Notes: generated by a model from the letters alone, not told the origin. A stretch of DNA of 64,000 bases from Streptomyces lincolnensis (GCF_021173675.1 NZ_JAIHON010000009.1:1-64000), one strand, 5' to 3'. Counted from the stretch's first letter, positions 42,676-52,469 are shown. A program made the numbers and translations.

Positions 42676-43458
42676 TCACGTACCGGCGAGAGGCATGGCC
42701 GCCGCGACCAGCTTCCCGTTGGCCGCGGCCTTGTCCAGCGCGTCCCGCAGCAGGTCCTCGCGGGGCTGCCGGCCGATCGACCCCACCGGCGCGGCGAACA
42801 TCAGTACCTGCTGGTGCTTGTTGGCGGCGGCCCGCCAGCTCTCGGTCACCTGGAGCGGCTGGTGCGCCTGCCACCACGCCACCGGCTGGCCCCCGGTCGC
42901 GCCGGGCTGGAGCACCGCGTGCAGCTGTCCCATGGCGAGCAGCACCGACCACCCGTGCAGCACGGACGGCGCCGCGTCGATCGACGTCAGTGGCATGAAC
43001 CCCTGCTCGATCAGCAGCGGCAGGAAGTCGTCTCCGGCGCCGGTCGCCCCGGGCCGCACGATGGGCGCGGTGGGCTCGACGACCAGGGCCGGGTGCAACT
43101 CCCCGGCGATCAGGACGAGTCCGCTGGTGACGCCGAGCACGGCCTGCTCGGGGGCGATCCGGTCGGGCTCCAGGTCGACGCTGTCGCCGGTGATGGACTT
43201 CACCGCGCCCTGGAGCTGCTCCTCGGTGACCTGGACGACCTGCGAGGGCAGGCAGCTGGCGTGGGCGAAGGCGAGGACGGCGGTCTCGTCGCCGATGAAC
43301 AGGACGGTGCTGGTGCGCTCCTGTTCGGAGTCGCCCGGTGTGCGGCAGGACGTGCAGTCGTAGCTGCCGGGGGCGTTCTCGCCGGCGAGCAGCCGGTCGG
43401 CTTCTTCGTCGCCGATCTCGGCGCGTACCTCGTCGCTGACGTCGAGCATGCGCGGCAC
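42676..43458 (-). CDS. Conserved hypothetical protein, 260 aa
   Basis: GTG 43458 (AGGGAG, 8-nt spacing), N-terminus VPRMLDVSDEVRAEIGDEEADRLLAGENAPGSYDCTSCRTPGDSEQERTSTVLFIGDETAVLAFAHASCLPSQV. A CTSC pair (residues ~36-39) and a later Cys could bind metal. The remainder is two alpha/beta units (VLGVTSGLVLIAGELHPALVVEPTAPIVRPGATGAGDDFLPLLIEQGFMPL; QVLMFAAPVGSIGRQPREDLLRDALDKAAANGKLVAAAMPLAG). No family was recognised. It is cytoplasmic and divergent from the Rpf-like gene. Confidence 0.78.
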   Translation of the reverse strand: MPRMLDVSDEVRAEIGDEEADRLLAGENAPGSYDCTSCRTPGDSEQERTSTVLFIGDETAVLAFAHASCLPSQVVQVTEEQLQGAVKSITGDSVDLEPDRIAPEQAVLGVTSGLVLIAGELHPALVVEPTAPIVRPGATGAGDDFLPLLIEQGFMPLTSIDAAPSVLHGWSVLLAMGQLHAVLQPGATGGQPVAWWQAHQPLQVTESWRAAANKHQQVLMFAAPVGSIGRQPREDLLRDALDKAAANGKLVAAAMPLAGT

Positions 43459-44538
<1,080 letters not shown>

Positions 44539-44560
44539 GCCGCACCCCTCCCCGGGCACG

Positions 44561-44590
44561 GGGCCCCGTCCGGTACGCCGGGCGGGGCCC
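44561..44590. terminator. Terminator hairpin between rpf-like gene and livF-like gene
   Basis: GGGCCCCGTCCGG (44561-44573) pairs with CCGGGCGGGGCCC (44578-44590), one G-U pair, TACG tetraloop. It lies in the 102 bp between convergent genes. Confidence 0.85.
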
Positions 44591-44640
44591 AGCCCTCGTT
44601 CGTTCCCGGTACGCCGATGCCGGCGGCGGCCTCTGCTCCG

Positions 44641-45324
44641 CTACTCCGCCTCCCGGCGCCGCAACTCGCCCGCCTCTCCGCCGAACTCGACCGCTCCGCG
44701 CCGCAATCGGTACACGACCACCGTCGCCGCCCGGCCGTGCAGCGCGGGTGGCAGGCGCTGCTCGGCGACGACCACGCACGCGTCGAGCGAGGACAGCAGG
44801 TCGTACGTGCGGGCCGCGACCGTGGGGGACATGCCCTGCGCCGGTTCGTCCACGAGCACCACGCGCGCGCGTGCCAGCAGGGCGCGGGAGAGGGCGAGCA
44901 TGCGCTGCTCGCCGCCGGAGAGGGTGCCGGCGCGGCGGGGGAGCAGGGGGGCCAGCTGCGGGTAGGCGTCCAGGGCGAGGTCGTAGGGCGATGACCCGGC
45001 GCGGGCCCGGGCGGTGGCCAGTTCGAGGTTCTCGCGCACGGTGAGGGAGCCGAACACCGCCTGGCGTTCGGGGACCAGGCACAGGCCGAGGCGGGCGCGC
45101 TCGTACGGGGGCACGTGGGTGATGTCGGTGCGGTCCCAGACGACCGTGCCGGCGGAGAGCGGGACGGTTCCGGCCAGGGCGCGCAGGACGGTCGTGCGGC
45201 CGGAGCCGTTGCGGCCCAGCAGGACGGTGAGGCCGGCGGCCGGGGCGGCGAGGGTGATGCCGTGCAGGGCCTCCAGCGGGCCGTAGCGCACGCGCGCGTG
45301 GCGCAGTTCCAAGGTGGCGGTCAT
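44641..45324 (-). CDS. livF: Branched-chain amino-acid-type ABC ATPase (LivF)
   Basis: 227 aa from ATG 45324 (GAGGAGG Shine-Dalgarno), overlapping the upstream fusion gene's stop as ATGA. Walker A is GRNGSGRTTV, with Arg in place of the usual Lys at the position after GxxGxG (GSGRTT), which may weaken ATP hydrolysis. Also present are LCLVPERQAVFGSLTVRENL (LivF hallmark), signature LSGGEQRMLALSRALL, and Walker B VVLVDEPAQGMSP. The D/H-loop region is short (VVVAEQRLP, with Gln where LivF proteins also have Q). It pairs with the LivG domain. Confidence 0.92.
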   Translation of the reverse strand: MTATLELRHARVRYGPLEALHGITLAAPAAGLTVLLGRNGSGRTTVLRALAGTVPLSAGTVVWDRTDITHVPPYERARLGLCLVPERQAVFGSLTVRENLELATARARAGSSPYDLALDAYPQLAPLLPRRAGTLSGGEQRMLALSRALLARARVVLVDEPAQGMSPTVAARTYDLLSSLDACVVVAEQRLPPALHGRAATVVVYRLRRGAVEFGGEAGELRRREAE

Positions 45325-48014
45325 ACGGCCTCCTCGGCGCCCAGGGTGTCCAGGACCCGGTCGGGTGGGCCCGAGGCGACGATGCGGCCCGCCGTCATGA
45401 CGTGGACGACGTGGGCCAGATCGGCGACCAGGTCGAGGTCGTGCTCCACGACGAGCAGGGCGGTGCCGTCGGCGGCGAGGGCCTTGAGGACGCGGGTCAG
45501 GGTGGTCACCTCGGCGGTGTCCAGGCCGGCGGCGGGTTCGTCGAGGAGCAGGATCCTCGGGGAGCCTGCCAGGGCTCGGGCCAGTTCGACGCGTCGGAGG
45601 GTGCCGGTAGGGAGGCCGGCGGCGGGGCGGGCTCGTACGGGGCCGTCCAGGCCGAGCAGTCTGAGGGCCTGTTCCGCCGCGGCCGGGTCCGTGACGCGTC
45701 CCTGTTCGGCGCCCACTCTCACGTTCTCGGCCACGGTCAGGGTCGGGAAGACGGCGAGTTGCTGGAACGTGCGGGCGATGCCGAGGCGGGTTCGGGTGTG
45801 GGGGGCGAGGCGGGTGATGTCGTGGTCGCCCAGCCGGATGTGGCCTCGGGTCGGGCGGTGGGTGCCTGCGAGGCAGTGGAACAGCGTGCTCTTGCCCGCG
45901 CCGTTGGGGCCGATGATCGCGGTGATCGTGCCCGGGGGGACGTCCAGGTCGACGCCGTCCAGGGCGGCGAAGCCGTCGTAGTGGGCGTGGAGGCGGCGGG
46001 CCCGGAGCGTGGGCATCCGGCCTCCTGCCGGATCTGTCTTCCCACCCGCACCACCCGTGCGAGTTGCGTTGTCGGGTGCGGGTGGCCCCTGTGGGGGCGG
46101 AGCGCCGTCGGCGGCCGCGGGTTGTTGTCGTGGGGGTGCGGGGGCGGTGGTGTCCCGTGGTGTCGGGTGCAGGCGTCGTCGGGTCTGTGCGCCCGCCGGG
46201 GTCAGGCGGGGAGCGCGCCGTGTCCGCAGGCGGGCGGTCGCCGTGCGCAGCGCCTCGTACGGGCCGCCCGGGAAGCGGCCCACCAGGACGGCCAGGAGAC
46301 CGATGAGGGCGGCCGCCACTCCGCCTCGGGTGCCCGCGTCGAGGCCGACGAGGAGGGCGGCGGCGGTGAGGGCGCCGAGGGTGCTGTCGGCGCCGAGGAC
46401 GACGACCGCGGCGAACCAGAGGAGGCCGCGGACGGGGTCGTAGGCGGCGGGGTCGAAGGCGCGCAGGCCCATGCCGAGCAGGCCGCCGCCCAGGGCGGCC
46501 AGGGCGGCGCCCGCGACGAAGGCGAGGAGCTTGAGGGAGGGGACGCGGACGCCCGCCGCGGACGCGCCCGCCTCGTGGTCCCGCATGGCGGCCAGGGCCC
46601 GGCCGGTGCGGCCCCGGCGCAGGGCGTGGGTGGCCAGCAGGGCGGCGGCCAGCAGGAGCAGTTCCAGGACGTAGTACGCGCGGTCGCTGTCGAAGCCCGC
46701 CGGGCGGCCCAGTGAGAGCCCGGAGACCGCGTACGGCTGGGCGAAGACGAAGCGGCTCACCCCGACGCCCACCGCGAAGGTGGCCAGCGCCAGGGCCAGG
46801 CCGCGGCGGCTGATCGCCGGCCAGCCCGTCAGCAGGCCGAGGGGGGCCACCAGCAGCACCGCCACGGCCAGCGCGGCCAGTTCGGGGAGCCGGGGCAGGC
46901 CCGGGAAGCGCCCGGCCGCGAGCAGGGCGGTGAAGAGGGCGCCGAGACCGGCGTAGGCCGCCTGCCCCAGGGAGATCTGGCCGCCACGGCCGGTGACCAC
47001 CACCAGGGACAGCAGCACCACGCCGAGCGCCGGCACCTGGACCGACGTGTGCAGGTCCGAGCCCGCGAAGCCTAGCGGCAGCAGGAACAGCACGGCCGCC
47101 ACGATCCACGCGCCCGGCGGGGTCGGCACGCGCGCGGTGGCGGTGCGCGGGAGCGCGTCGCGTGTGCCGACGCGGGGCAGGACCAGCGCCGCGACCAGCA
47201 GGGCCACCACGAACAGGTTCGCGCCGACCGCCTGGAGCAGCGGTTCGCCCCAGCCCGACGGGTGCAGCCGGGTCAGCTGGCTCTGCGCCACGCCGATGCC
47301 GAGGGCGACCACGACGGCCACCGACAGGCTGCGCATCCGCGCGGCCACCGCGACCGCCACCACCTCCATGACCAGCAGCGGCAGACCGTAGGGGTCCAGG
47401 CGTACGTACGGCGCCAGCAGGACGCCCGTCAGGCCCGCCGTGAACGAGCCGAAGGCCCAGCCGGCCGCCGCAACCCGGTCCGCGTCGATGCCGCCGAGCA
47501 CCGCCAGCCGCCGGTCGTCCACCACCGCCCGCAGCTCCCGGCCGAACCGCGTCCAGCGGATCACCGCCCCGACCCCGGCGGCCAGCACCAGGGCGACGGT
47601 GAGCTGCCCCCACGGATCCGCGGGCACCAGTTCCGGGGCGTCGTCCCGCGCCCCTTGCCCCCACACCAGCGCGGCCCCGCCCACCAGCAGCACGAACACC
47701 CCGAGGGAGGCCACGAGGGTCTGCGCGGGATCGCTTCCCAGGACCGACAGGGGCCGGAAGACGAAACGCTCCAGCGCCACTCCCAGAGCCGGGGCCAGGA
47801 ACACCAGGGTCACCGTGGCGGCGAGCCACAGCGGCCAGCCCCACTCGACCACGCACTGCCGCAGCACGTACGCGCACACCATGGCGATGGCCCCGTGCGC
47901 GAAGTTGAGCACACCGGTCGCGCGGTACGTCACGATCAGGCCGATCCCGGTGAGCGCGGCCGCGCCGCCGACCGACAGACCGGCCAGGGTGAGGTCGTAG
48001 GTCAGGGAGGACAT
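45321..48014 (-). CDS. LivH-LivM-LivG fused ABC transporter protein (permease-permease-ATPase)
   Basis: 897 aa from ATG 48014 in one uninterrupted frame. Residues ~1-285 are a LivH permease (LTYDLTLAGLSVGGAAALTGIGLIVTYRATGVLNFAHGAIAMVCAYV). Residues ~295-590 are a LivM permease ([65 protein letters not shown]). A ~70-residue Pro/Thr/Arg/Ala linker leads to the LivG ATPase from residue 667 (Walker A GPNGAGKST, ARTFQQLAVFPTLTVAENV, degenerate signature PTGTLRRVELARAL, Walker B ILLLDEPAAGLD, EHDLDLV). ATG 46016 at the ATPase start has its own strong RBS, so a separate LivG may also be made. It imports amino acids or related solutes with LivF and the binding protein at 49149. Confidence 0.9.
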   Translation of the reverse strand: MSSLTYDLTLAGLSVGGAAALTGIGLIVTYRATGVLNFAHGAIAMVCAYVLRQCVVEWGWPLWLAATVTLVFLAPALGVALERFVFRPLSVLGSDPAQTLVASLGVFVLLVGGAALVWGQGARDDAPELVPADPWGQLTVALVLAAGVGAVIRWTRFGRELRAVVDDRRLAVLGGIDADRVAAAGWAFGSFTAGLTGVLLAPYVRLDPYGLPLLVMEVVAVAVAARMRSLSVAVVVALGIGVAQSQLTRLHPSGWGEPLLQAVGANLFVVALLVAALVLPRVGTRDALPRTATARVPTPPGAWIVAAVLFLLPLGFAGSDLHTSVQVPALGVVLLSLVVVTGRGGQISLGQAAYAGLGALFTALLAAGRFPGLPRLPELAALAVAVLLVAPLGLLTGWPAISRRGLALALATFAVGVGVSRFVFAQPYAVSGLSLGRPAGFDSDRAYYVLELLLLAAALLATHALRRGRTGRALAAMRDHEAGASAAGVRVPSLKLLAFVAGAALAALGGGLLGMGLRAFDPAAYDPVRGLLWFAAVVVLGADSTLGALTAAALLVGLDAGTRGGVAAALIGLLAVLVGRFPGGPYEALRTATARLRTRRAPRLTPAGAQTRRRLHPTPRDTTAPAPPRQQPAAADGAPPPQGPPAPDNATRTGGAGGKTDPAGGRMPTLRARRLHAHYDGFAALDGVDLDVPPGTITAIIGPNGAGKSTLFHCLAGTHRPTRGHIRLGDHDITRLAPHTRTRLGIARTFQQLAVFPTLTVAENVRVGAEQGRVTDPAAAEQALRLLGLDGPVRARPAAGLPTGTLRRVELARALAGSPRILLLDEPAAGLDTAEVTTLTRVLKALAADGTALLVVEHDLDLVADLAHVVHVMTAGRIVASGPPDRVLDTLGAEEAV
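46016..46028 (-). promoter_or_regulatory. Internal ribosome-binding site and start for the LivG part
   Basis: Minus-strand GCAGGAGG (46021-46028) precedes an in-frame ATG (46014-46016) at 4-5 nt spacing, inside the fused liv reading frame. The ATPase domain starts here (MPTLRARRLHAHYDGFAALDGV). Confidence 0.75.
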
Positions 48015-48490
48015 CAGTCGGTGTCTTCGGCCGGGTCGCAGATCGGGCAGGGGCCCAGTTCGCCGCCGGCCAGCAGCTTCGCGTCCACCGGTACGGCCTC
48101 CACCTTCCCGGCCACCAGCGGGCAGTCCGCCCGGTGCCAGAGAGTGCCGCCCGGGACCATCAGGAGGTCCCCGCTGACCGCGAGGGGCATCGTCGCCGTC
48201 CCGCCGGGTTCCTCCGCGTCGGCGGGCTCGGCGGCCACCAGCAGCGCGTGGAGCTCCTCCACGCGCGCGGCGGCGAGCGCGCCCCGGCCGTGGGTGAGCA
48301 GGACCGCGCCGGCGACGATCAGGGCGGCGCCGGGGACCGTGCAGGACGCCAGGTAGGGCAGCTGCCGCTCGGCGTAGCGCTCGCCGGAGACGCCGTACCA
48401 GCCGAGGACGCACAGCACGGCGCCGGCGGCGAGGGCGGCCCAGCCGGCCCAGAGGACGGGGTGCGCGCTCCGCAGTCGGCCTGTCCGCAT
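48014..48490 (-). CDS. Two-TM membrane protein with Cys/His-rich C-terminal motif
   Basis: 158 aa from ATG 48490 (GGGAG, 6-nt spacing); GTG 48505 is an alternative. Two hydrophobic segments (PVLWAGWAALAAGAVLCVLGWYGV; LASCTVPGAALIVAGAVLLTHG) are followed by a cytoplasmic helix and a motif HRADCPLVAGK ... GPCPICDPAED, a likely metal or thiol site. The stop overlaps the liv fusion start by 1 nt (TGATG), so it heads the liv operon. Function unknown; similar proteins sit at the head of liv-type loci in Streptomyces, as far as I recall. Confidence 0.82.
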   Translation of the reverse strand: MRTGRLRSAHPVLWAGWAALAAGAVLCVLGWYGVSGERYAERQLPYLASCTVPGAALIVAGAVLLTHGRGALAAARVEELHALLVAAEPADAEEPGGTATMPLAVSGDLLMVPGGTLWHRADCPLVAGKVEAVPVDAKLLAGGELGPCPICDPAEDTD

Positions 48491-48625
48491 CTCCGGCTCC
48501 CACACGTCGGTTGTCTGTGCACGTGCCTGTCCATGTCAGCCAATGGCTTGCACTATGCCCTCTACGAGCTGACCCTGAAAGCACCGGGCGCGCACGGCCC
48601 GGACCGACACCCGGTGGTGAGCCAG

Positions 48626-49180
48626 ATGGTTCTCGGGAGCGACCGCAAGTGGGGGAACGGCAGCCGTGGGCTGGTGGCGGCGGTGTTCGTCCTCGCCGCG
48701 GCCCTGACGGCGTGCAGTGACGACAGCGGGGGCGGGAGCGGCGACACCCCGCCCCCCATTCCCCCGGTGGAACGGACGACGAGCGAACCGGCGTCCCCGT
48801 CGGCGTCCGGGCCCGCCGACGCCGCCGCGGCCGAGCGGGAGATCAAGACGAACTGGAGCAAGTTCTTCGACCCGAAGACCTCCACCCGGGAGAAGCAGGC
48901 CGTCCTGGAGAACGGCGAGCAGATGGCACCCGTCCTGGCGGCCTTCAGCGGTGACGAGCGCGGCGGGCAGGTCCAGGCGACGGTGACCCAGGTGGAGTTC
49001 ACCTCGCCCACCGAGGCGAACGTGACGTACGACCTGGCGCTGAACGGCGCCACAGCCCTTCCCGGTGCCGCCGGGACCGCGGTCGAGCAGGAGGACACCT
49101 GGAAGGTCTCGGCGAAGACCCTGTGCGCGTTGGTGGCGATGAGCGGCAATGCCTCGGCCTCGGCGCTCCCGGGCTGCTGA
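48626..49180 (+). CDS. Lipoprotein of unknown function in the liv locus
   Basis: 184 aa from ATG 48626; GTGs at 48614 and 48617 are alternatives. Signal RGLVAAVFVLAAALTAC gives lipobox LTAC at Cys ~29, then a Gly/Pro/Ser-rich linker with PPPIPPVERTTSEPASPSASG. The C-terminal ~110 residues (AAAEREIKTNWSKFFDPKTSTREKQAVLENGEQMAPVLAAFSGDERGGQVQATVTQVEFTSPTEANVTYDLALNG) resemble NTF2/low-molecular-weight antigen-type extracytoplasmic domains. It overlaps the binding-protein gene by 32 nt. Confidence 0.82.
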   Translation: MVLGSDRKWGNGSRGLVAAVFVLAAALTACSDDSGGGSGDTPPPIPPVERTTSEPASPSASGPADAAAAEREIKTNWSKFFDPKTSTREKQAVLENGEQMAPVLAAFSGDERGGQVQATVTQVEFTSPTEANVTYDLALNGATALPGAAGTAVEQEDTWKVSAKTLCALVAMSGNASASALPGC

Positions 49181-50459
49181 GGCCCTCGCCGCGGTGCTGC
49201 TGCTCGCCCTGGCCACGGCCTGCGGCAGCCGCCTGCCGGAGAGCGACTTCGAGCACCGGGAGCGGGGCACGCCCACCGGGGACGGCACGCGGGACAGCGC
49301 CCCGATCCGTGTCGGCATCATCACCAGCGTGACCAGTCCGGTCGGCGGGAACGCCTTCACCGGCCCGCGCGACGGCGCCAAGGCCTACTTCGAGCGCCTC
49401 AACGCGCGCGGGGGCGTCGACGGCCGGAAGATCGAGGTGCGCGAGTGCGACGACGGCGGCAGCGGCGTCGGCAACAACACCTGCGTGCACCGGCTGATCG
49501 ACGAGGACAAGGTGGTCGCCCTGGTCGCCACCACCGCCCTCGACTACGCGGGCGCCTCCCGCGTCTCCCGCGCGCGCGTGCCCGACATCGGCGGCCAGCC
49601 CATCGGGGCGGCCTACGACACCTGGCCGCACCTGTACGGCATCTACGGCAGCCTCGCGCCCCGGAACGGCACCACCGGCTGGGACGGCAAGCAGTACGGC
49701 GGCACGGAGGTCTACCGGTACTTCAAGCGGGAGCACGGCGCCCGGACCGCCGCCGTCGTCTCCTACAACCAGGCCGCGTCCGCCGCCTACGCCTCGCTCG
49801 TCGCGCGGGGGCTGAAGGCCGAGGGCTACGAGGTCGTCACCGAGCAGGTCGACTTCGCGCTGCCCAACTTCCGCGCGGTGGCGGCCGATCTGAAGGAGCA
49901 GGGCGCCGACCTGGTCTTCGACGCCATCGACAGCCACGGCAACGCCCGGCTGTGCGAGGCGATGGACGACGTCGGCGTCCGGGTCACCGCCAAGGTCACG
50001 AACGTACAGAACTGGACCTCCACCGTCCCCGACGACTACAAGGACGCCCCGCGCTGCCGCAACGCCCTCTGGGCGACCGGGTCCAGCCGCAATTTCGAGG
50101 ACACCGGCCATCCGGCCGTACGGGAGTTCCGGGACGCCACCGAGGGGCTGAGGACGCACGCGCAGTGGCAGCTGGAGGGGTGGGCGGCCGCGCGCTGGTT
50201 CGCGGACGCGGCGAAGGACTGCGCGGCGCGGGAGACGGGCGTCACGCGCGCGTGCGTCGACGCGTTCCTGAACCGCAGTGAGGGATACACCGCGGGCGGA
50301 CTCCTCGTCCCGGTGATGTTCGAACGACTGTCCGAGCCACCCAGGAGCCGCCGGACCTGTCTGTCGGTGGCCCGCTGGGAGGACGGGCGGGGATGGGTCT
50401 CGCAGGGGGACATGAACACCACTTGTTTCGACGTTCCACAACTGCCGTATCAGCCGTGA
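49149..50459 (+). CDS. Branched-chain amino-acid-type ABC substrate-binding lipoprotein
   Basis: 436 aa from ATG 49149, which lies inside the preceding gene, so translation is probably coupled. The signal peptide ends at lipobox ATAC. The LivJ/K-type periplasmic fold is visible: PIRVGIITSVTSPVGGNAFTGPRDGAKAYFERLNARGGVDGRKIEVRECDDGG, NNTCVHRLIDEDKVVALVATTA, and TAAVVSYNQAASAAYASLVARGLKAEGYEVV. Several Cys pairs suggest disulphides. It delivers ligand to the LivH-M-G/LivF transporter encoded divergently. Ligand unknown; the family also takes amides, urea and aromatics. Confidence 0.92.
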   Translation: MPRPRRSRAAEALAAVLLLALATACGSRLPESDFEHRERGTPTGDGTRDSAPIRVGIITSVTSPVGGNAFTGPRDGAKAYFERLNARGGVDGRKIEVRECDDGGSGVGNNTCVHRLIDEDKVVALVATTALDYAGASRVSRARVPDIGGQPIGAAYDTWPHLYGIYGSLAPRNGTTGWDGKQYGGTEVYRYFKREHGARTAAVVSYNQAASAAYASLVARGLKAEGYEVVTEQVDFALPNFRAVAADLKEQGADLVFDAIDSHGNARLCEAMDDVGVRVTAKVTNVQNWTSTVPDDYKDAPRCRNALWATGSSRNFEDTGHPAVREFRDATEGLRTHAQWQLEGWAAARWFADAAKDCAARETGVTRACVDAFLNRSEGYTAGGLLVPVMFERLSEPPRSRRTCLSVARWEDGRGWVSQGDMNTTCFDVPQLPYQP

Positions 50460-50546
50460 CGACGGTGAAGATGCCGTGTGAGGCAACCAAAAGGACCGAA
50501 CGGCGGTCTAAAGGGGCAGCAAAGGCCGAGGGAGGACGCCCACCGT

Positions 50547-51368
50547 ATGACGATGCCCGCTCCGCGGGTCGCACCGCTGCGCGCCGACTGCCTCGCCGAT
50601 TCCGCCGGTGGACTGACGTTCGACGTCACCGCCCGCGGGACGAGCGACGTGGCGCGCTTGGTGCTGCGCAGACGCGACGGGCACGAGGAGCCTGACGGGC
50701 ACGAGGAGGTCGCCCTGCCTCTGGTCCCGGCCGGCGACGGCCGTCTGCGGGCCGCGCTGCCCAGCACGGTCGCCCTGCCCGAGGGCCGCTGGGACGCGTA
50801 CGTGTGCGTGGCGGACGACGAGCCCCGGCGGCTCGTACCGGGCGCCACCGACCTGCGCTCCCTCGCCGCCCGCACCCCGAGCGGCTCCCGCGGCCATGTC
50901 GCCGTGCGCATCCCGTACGCCACCCGGCAGGGCAACCTCACCGTCCGCAGCTGGCTGCGCGCCCCGCACGCCGAGGCGGGCGACCTGCGTCTTGAGGACA
51001 CCGGGCTGACCGTCCGCGGACGCGTCTACGGCACCTGCCTCACCGCCGACGCGTACGCCGAGCTGCGCGACCGGCACTCCGCCGGGACCGCCCACCGCGT
51101 CGAGGTCGCCGTCGACCAGGACGGGTTCGACCTCTCGGTGGCGTACGCGCCGCTGGCACCCGGCATCTGGGACCTGTGGCTCAGGCCCGGCGGAGCGGCC
51201 GGGCCCGGGGTGCGGATCGCGCGGCTGCTGGACGACGTCGCCGACAAGAAGGCCGTGCTCACCTACCCCCGCACGCGCGTAGGGACCCCGCACGGGCCGG
51301 TGGAGGCGGGGCCGTACTTCACCCGGGACAACGACCTGTCGGTGTCCGTGAACCGAGCCGGCGACTGA
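50547..51368 (+). CDS. Conserved hypothetical protein, 273 aa
   Basis: ATG 50547 (GGAGG at ~50531-50535). Beta-rich protein made of two similar halves: LTFDVTARGTSDVARLVLRRRDGHEEPDGHEEVALPLVPAGDGRLRAALPSTVALPEGRWDAYVCV and DLRLEDTGLTVRGRVYGTCLTADAYAELRDR...VEVAVDQDGFDLSVAYAPLAPGIWDLWLRPGG. Each resembles an immunoglobulin-like or jelly-roll module ending in G-x-WD-x-(Y/L)(V/W). No signal peptide. I recall similar proteins annotated as transferases in Streptomyces but see no catalytic motif. It is followed by the WYL regulator after 48 bp. Confidence 0.78.
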   Translation: MTMPAPRVAPLRADCLADSAGGLTFDVTARGTSDVARLVLRRRDGHEEPDGHEEVALPLVPAGDGRLRAALPSTVALPEGRWDAYVCVADDEPRRLVPGATDLRSLAARTPSGSRGHVAVRIPYATRQGNLTVRSWLRAPHAEAGDLRLEDTGLTVRGRVYGTCLTADAYAELRDRHSAGTAHRVEVAVDQDGFDLSVAYAPLAPGIWDLWLRPGGAAGPGVRIARLLDDVADKKAVLTYPRTRVGTPHGPVEAGPYFTRDNDLSVSVNRAGD

Positions 51369-51416
51369 GACGCCTCGCGGACAGTACCTGTCCGCGATCG
51401 CTGGCAGACTCGGACC

Positions 51417-52469
51417 ATGTTGGAGACCTCGGCACGGCTGCTGCGTCTGCTCTCGCTGCTCCAGGCCCACCGCGAATGGTCCGGCGCCGCCCTGGCGGAG
51501 CGCCTCGACGTCACCCCGCGCACGATCCGCCGGGACGTGGACCGGCTGCGGGAGCTCGGATACCCCGTCAACGCCAGTCCGGGCACCGGCGGCGGCTACC
51601 AGCTGGGCGCGGGCGCCGAACTGCCCCCGCTGCTGCTGGACGACGACGAGGCCGTGGCCGTCGCCGTGGGGCTGCGCACGGCCGCCGGACAGGGCGTCGA
51701 CGGCATCGGGGAGACGTCGGTGCGGGCCCTCGCCAAGCTGGAGCAGGTCCTGCCGGGCCGGCTGCGCCGCCGGGTGAGCGCCCTGAACGCCTTCACGGTG
51801 CCGATGCTGCGCGGCCCGCTGCCCTCGGCCGCCGACCCGGCCGTCCTCACCGAACTGGCCAACCTGTGCCGGGACGCCGAGCGCCTGCGCTTCGAGTACC
51901 GCGACCACGAGGGCACCCCCACCCGCCGTACCGTCGAACCGCACCGCCTGGTGTGCAGCGAGCGCCGCTGGTATCTGGTGGCCTGGGACCTCGACCGCGA
52001 CGACTGGCGGACCTTCCGCGTCGACCGCGTCACGCCGAAGCCGCCGCACGGGCCGCGCTTCGCCCCGCGCACCCCGCCCGCCCAGGACCTGGCCGCCTAT
52101 GTCTCCCAGGGCGTCTCCACCCGCGTCTACGCCGCGCACGCCGTCGTCCGGCTCTTCGCGTCCGTCGAGGAGGCCGCCGAGCGGATCTCACCGACCGCCG
52201 GGACCCTGGAAGCCGACGGCCCCGACACCTGCATCCTGCGCACCGGCGCCGGGAGCGTCGACGTGATGGTGATCCACGTGATGCTGCTGGGCTTCGAGTT
52301 CGAGGTGCTGGAGCCGGCCGAGCTGACCGAGGCGATCCGGACGGCTAGTGGCCGCCTCGCTCGCGCGCTTGCTCGCTCTTCGGCTCGGGCTGTGGAGCCT
52401 CGGCCGCGTACTGCGGATGGTGCAGGTCGAACGCCGGGGACTCCGAGCGGACCCGGGGCAGCGTCGTGA
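51417..52469 (+). CDS. WYL-domain transcriptional regulator
   Basis: 350 aa from ATG 51417. The N-terminal HTH_11 ([62 protein letters not shown]) is followed by a WYL domain containing [50 protein letters not shown]. The core ends near [12 protein letters not shown] (~52373). The last ~30 residues ([29 protein letters not shown]) are low-complexity and encoded antisense to the end of ctaD. The reading frame therefore overlaps the convergent ctaD by 125 nt. It probably senses a ligand via WYL; targets unknown. Confidence 0.9.
   Translation: MLETSARLLRLLSLLQAHREWSGAALAERLDVTPRTIRRDVDRLRELGYPVNASPGTGGGYQLGAGAELPPLLLDDDEAVAVAVGLRTAAGQGVDGIGETSVRALAKLEQVLPGRLRRRVSALNAFTVPMLRGPLPSAADPAVLTELANLCRDAERLRFEYRDHEGTPTRRTVEPHRLVCSERRWYLVAWDLDRDDWRTFRVDRVTPKPPHGPRFAPRTPPAQDLAAYVSQGVSTRVYAAHAVVRLFASVEEAAERISPTAGTLEADGPDTCILRTGAGSVDVMVIHVMLLGFEFEVLEPAELTEAIRTASGRLARALARSSARAVEPRPRTADGAGRTPGTPSGPGAAS

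Noticed and set aside
45325-47877. A 1078-residue frame continuing upstream of livF on the minus strand
   Set aside because: Upstream of the livF ATG at 45324 it is an out-of-phase reading of the liv fusion gene with no domain similarity. LivF has its own start and RBS.
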